A stretch of DNA of 64,000 nucleotides from Kitasatospora fiedleri (lineage in GTDB: Bacteria; Actinomycetota; Actinomycetes; Streptomycetales; Streptomycetaceae), in contig NZ_OX419519.1 in assembly GCF_948472415.1 (NCBI RefSeq), positions 2,418,001-2,482,000 on the forward strand, written 5' to 3'. The translations under genes and the position numbers were made by a program. The notes under the pieces are model-generated. The model made no database searches. It worked only from the letters and a program-made list of their open reading frames with translations, and was not told the origin of the DNA. Of the stretch, positions 61,575 to 64,000 are shown piece by piece; within the stretch, counting starts at the first letter, position 1, and each line of letters begins with the position of its first letter.

Positions 61575-64000
61575 TCACCGGCCGTCGTCGCCTGGTTCAC
61601 CCGCCGTGGCGGGTGCGCCGGTCCCGACGGACGGGCGGGCCGCTTCGCCGTACTCCTGGAGGAGCATCAGCGCCTCCCGGTGGGCCAGCGGGTCGCCCGC
61701 CTCGGCGGCCCGGCGGTACCACTCCGCGGCGGGCTGCGGCCGACGGCGCTCGGCGAGCATCCGGGCCGCCGCGAGCAGGGCGTCCCGGTCGCCCTCGTCC
61801 GCCGCCCGCCCGTACCAGGCGAGCGCGTCGTCGACCCGGCCCCGGCTCTCCAGCATCTCGGCGGCCTCCCGGACGGCCGGGCGGTCGCCGTCGTCGGCGA
61901 ACCGCTGCACCCAGGCGATGGCCCGGTCGCCGCAGGTCGCGCCGGACAGCATCCGGGCCGCCTCGCGCAGCCGCTCCGGCTCCGGGCGGTCGGTGGAGCG
62001 CAGCAGCAGGCTCGCCTCGAAGAACCGGCCGGCCTCCTTGAGCAGTTCCACCGCCTCGTCCAGCGTTGCCGGGCCGGGCCGGACGGCGGGGGCGTCCACC
62101 GGGACGTCCCCGGGAGTGCCCGGTCCCGGTCCGGACGGGCTCGCACCGCGGGCGGCCGGTACCCGGGGCGGAGCCGGGTCGGCGGGCGCCTGCGGCTGCG
62201 GCGGCTCGAACCGTCCGAGGCCGGGTGCGAGCGGGGCCGCGGCGGTGGGAGCGGGCAGGACGGGGCGGCCGCCCGCCGCGAGCGCGGACCGGTACCAGCC
62301 GGCGGACTCCCGGAGACGGCCCAGTTCGCCCAGCAGCCGGGCGAGTTCGCGCATCGCGTAGACGTCGCCGCGGGCGGCGGCGCGTTCGTACCAGCGGACG
62401 GCGCGGGTGCGGTCGCCGTGCCGCTCCAGCAGATCGGCGCCCTGGAAGAGGGCGGTCTCGCTGCCCGCTTCGGCCGCCTTCCGGTACCAGTCGAGCGCGC
62501 CGTCCGGGTCGCCGGCCCGCTCGCACCGCTCGGCGCGTTCGCGCAGCGCCTGCGGGTCGCCGATGTGCGCGTACCAGGGGAGGTTGCCGTACTGGCCGTG
62601 CCGGGCGAGCAGGGCCGCGGCCTCGTGCCAGGCGGTCTCGTCGCCGGACGCCGCCGCGCGCTCGTACCAGGCGGCGGCTTCGTCGATCCGGCCGGCGGCC
62701 TCCAGCGTGCGGGCCGCCTCGTGCACGCCGGCGGCCGTTCCCAGGGCCCAGGCGCGTTCCCACCAGGCGACCGCCCGGTCGATCCGGTCGGCGGCGGCGC
62801 AGAGCCTGGCGCCGTCGGCGGCCGCCTCGGGGTGCCCGTCGGCCGCCGCCCGTTCGAACCACTCCAACGCCTCGTCGGTGCGGCCGAGTTCGGCGAGCAG
62901 GCGGCCGGCCCGGTGGCGGGCGGTGGGGTGACCGGCCCGGGCAGCCGCCTCGAAGCGGTGCAGCGCCGGTGCGATCTCGCCGTGCCGACCGAGCAGTTCG
63001 GCGCCGCGGCAGTGGGCGTCGACGTCCCCGTGCTGGGCGGCCCGGTCGTACCAGTCGACGGCCTGGGCGAACCGGCCGTCCCGCTCCAGCAGTTCCGCCG
63101 CCCGGACGGCGGCTTCCGGCACTCCCCGGTCGGCGGCGGCGCCGTACCAGTCGGCCGCTTCGGCGGTGCGGCCCGCCTCGGCGAGCAGGGCGGCGCCGAT
63201 CGAGAGCGCGGTCGGGTCCCCCGATTCGGCGGCCGAGGCGCAGAGGCCGACCGCGATCCGGGTGAGGCCCCGGGTCGCCGCCGAGCGCGCGAGGGCGGAC
63301 CGGTCGGCGGGGTGGGCGTACCTGGCCAGGCCCTCCCACAGCCCGGCCGGGACGGTGCGCCCCTCCCGTTCGGGCCGCAGCTGCCGCACCAGTGCCTCGG
63401 CGATCCGCACCTCGTGGCCGCCCGCAGTCCGGAGCGCCTCCGCCGCGCGGGCCGCCGCGGCGCCGTACGGTGCCCGACCGGCGGCGGGTCGACCGTCACC
63501 GGTGCGGCTGCCCGCGGGTCGGCCGGCGGTCAGCAGGGCGCCCGTCCCGGGGACCGCCTTGCGCAGGTAGGCCAGCCCGTCGGCCACCCAGCCGGGACGC
63601 AGGGCGCTGAGCTCGCGGGACGTCAGGTAGTGCGGGGCGGACGCGGCCAGCAGCGCCGCCGGGAGGACCGGGCGGTGGCCGAGGCGCACCGCGTCCAGCG
63701 CCGCGTCGACGACGGCCCGGGCGGCGGGCGGGGCCGAGCGGTAGCGGTTCACCAGCCGCGCCCCGGCCGGTACGGGGCCGCTACTCACGGCCCGGCGGGC
63801 GCCGCTGCCGACTGTGACGGCCGCCGTGGACCGGACGCGGCGGCCCGCGACCTCGGCGCCCCGGACGGTCACCGACCGCCGGACGGACGGGCACGGCGCG
63901 CCGACGGCCGGCTCGGGCGGCTGGCGGTCGTTGCGCTGCCGGGGGAGTTGGGCGTGGAGGCGGTCGGCCTCCAGCAGGGCGGACCAGTGGCGGACCGACC
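61575..64000 (-). CDS. Large Sel1/TPR-repeat protein, 5' end outside the window
   Basis: The frame is open from the stop at 61575 to the right edge; about 808 residues are visible. From about residue 260 on there are some fifteen Sel1-like repeats of about 36 aa (AADWYGAAADRGVPEAAVRA, AVDWYDRAAQHGDVDAHCRG, ALEWFERAAADGHPEAAADG, AVAWWERAWALGTAAGVHEA, ALAWYGRAADEGDRDALLAA). A Pro/Gly-rich spacer (PPQPQAPADPAPPRVPAARG) interrupts them near 600. The visible N-terminal part (HWSALLEADRLHAQLPRQRN, SAPPAARAVVDAALDAVRLG) may be the end of an ATPase or signalling domain beyond base 64000. An internal GTG at 63872 is not a convincing start. Function unknown. Confidence 0.85.
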   Translation of the reverse strand, partial: SVRHWSALLEADRLHAQLPRQRNDRQPPEPAVGAPCPSVRRSVTVRGAEVAGRRVRSTAAVTVGSGARRAVSSGPVPAGARLVNRYRSAPPAARAVVDAALDAVRLGHRPVLPAALLAASAPHYLTSRELSALRPGWVADGLAYLRKAVPGTGALLTAGRPAGSRTGDGRPAAGRAPYGAAAARAAEALRTAGGHEVRIAEALVRQLRPEREGRTVPAGLWEGLARYAHPADRSALARSAATRGLTRIAVGLCASAAESGDPTALSIGAALLAEAGRTAEAADWYGAAADRGVPEAAVRAAELLERDGRFAQAVDWYDRAAQHGDVDAHCRGAELLGRHGEIAPALHRFEAAARAGHPTARHRAGRLLAELGRTDEALEWFERAAADGHPEAAADGARLCAAADRIDRAVAWWERAWALGTAAGVHEAARTLEAAGRIDEAAAWYERAAASGDETAWHEAAALLARHGQYGNLPWYAHIGDPQALRERAERCERAGDPDGALDWYRKAAEAGSETALFQGADLLERHGDRTRAVRWYERAAARGDVYAMRELARLLGELGRLRESAGWYRSALAAGGRPVLPAPTAAAPLAPGLGRFEPPQPQAPADPAPPRVPAARGASPSGPGPGTPGDVPVDAPAVRPGPATLDEAVELLKEAGRFFEASLLLRSTDRPEPERLREAARMLSGATCGDRAIAWVQRFADDGDRPAVREAAEMLESRGRVDDALAWYGRAADEGDRDALLAAARMLAERRRPQPAAEWYRRAAEAGDPLAHREALMLLQEYGEAARPSVGTGAPATAGEPGDDGR

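Overview
The window is high-GC actinobacterial chromosome with Streptomycetaceae content (Streptomyces or Kitasatospora). The basis is the codon bias, leaderless promoters, TerD paralogues, a DUF2637 protein, DUF3052 beside aceE, the fasR-fabD-fabH-acpP-fabF locus and an hrdA-like sigma gene beside dnaG and dgt. From memory, this order matches one arm of the S. coelicolor core (terD/aceE, then fas/fab, then hrdA/dnaG). No phage, insertion sequence, CRISPR array or replication origin was seen.

Layout. 1-6071: a truncated secreted GH31 glycosidase under a LacI-type operator, then an accessory patch with a 252-bp duplicated gene junction, a HAD hydrolase, an HTH/TPR regulator divergent from two tiny Cys-containing genes, a second HTH gene, a large perfect hairpin and tRNA-Val. 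6249-21697: a stress/tellurium (Ter) region. It holds a coiled-coil protein, a zinc ribbon, a four-gene set predicted to make a ribosyl or nucleoside-like metabolite (HAD phosphatase, PELOTA-type phosphoribosyltransferase, TRSP-type phosphoribosyltransferase, CitE-like lyase), four TerD/TerA-domain proteins, a DUF2637 membrane protein, a DUF475/TerC-like membrane protein and a Ser/Thr kinase with a beta-propeller sensor. 21833-28742: peroxiredoxin, DUF3052, aceE, and a DHA2 exporter with its divergent TetR regulator. 29085-34380: small metabolic genes including a MerR/aldo-keto reductase operon.

34463-39564 is the essential type II fatty acid synthase operon behind its activator FasR. 39631-47038 has DUF3145, a MarR/oxidoreductase pair, an LCP cell-wall ligase, a PLP enzyme and an ankyrin/beta-propeller lipoprotein operon. 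47629-49640 has a CAU-anticodon tRNA, a secreted protease and tandem tRNA-Asn genes. 49975-58132 has a YtxH-like protein, a xylulokinase, a glutamate decarboxylase, a sigma-70 factor, dnaG and dgt. 58257-64000 has an ArsR/MFS operon with a double operator, a CbiX-like chelatase and a Sel1/TPR protein running off the right edge.

The best candidate for an under-described system is the Ter-linked biosynthetic module (7804-12706) with its TerD proteins, a membrane partner and a kinase sensor. Comparative genomics has predicted such modules; to my knowledge the product is unknown. Three genes (DUF2637 protein, protease, xylulokinase) each need one base restored to read through, which points to assembly errors or recent decay.
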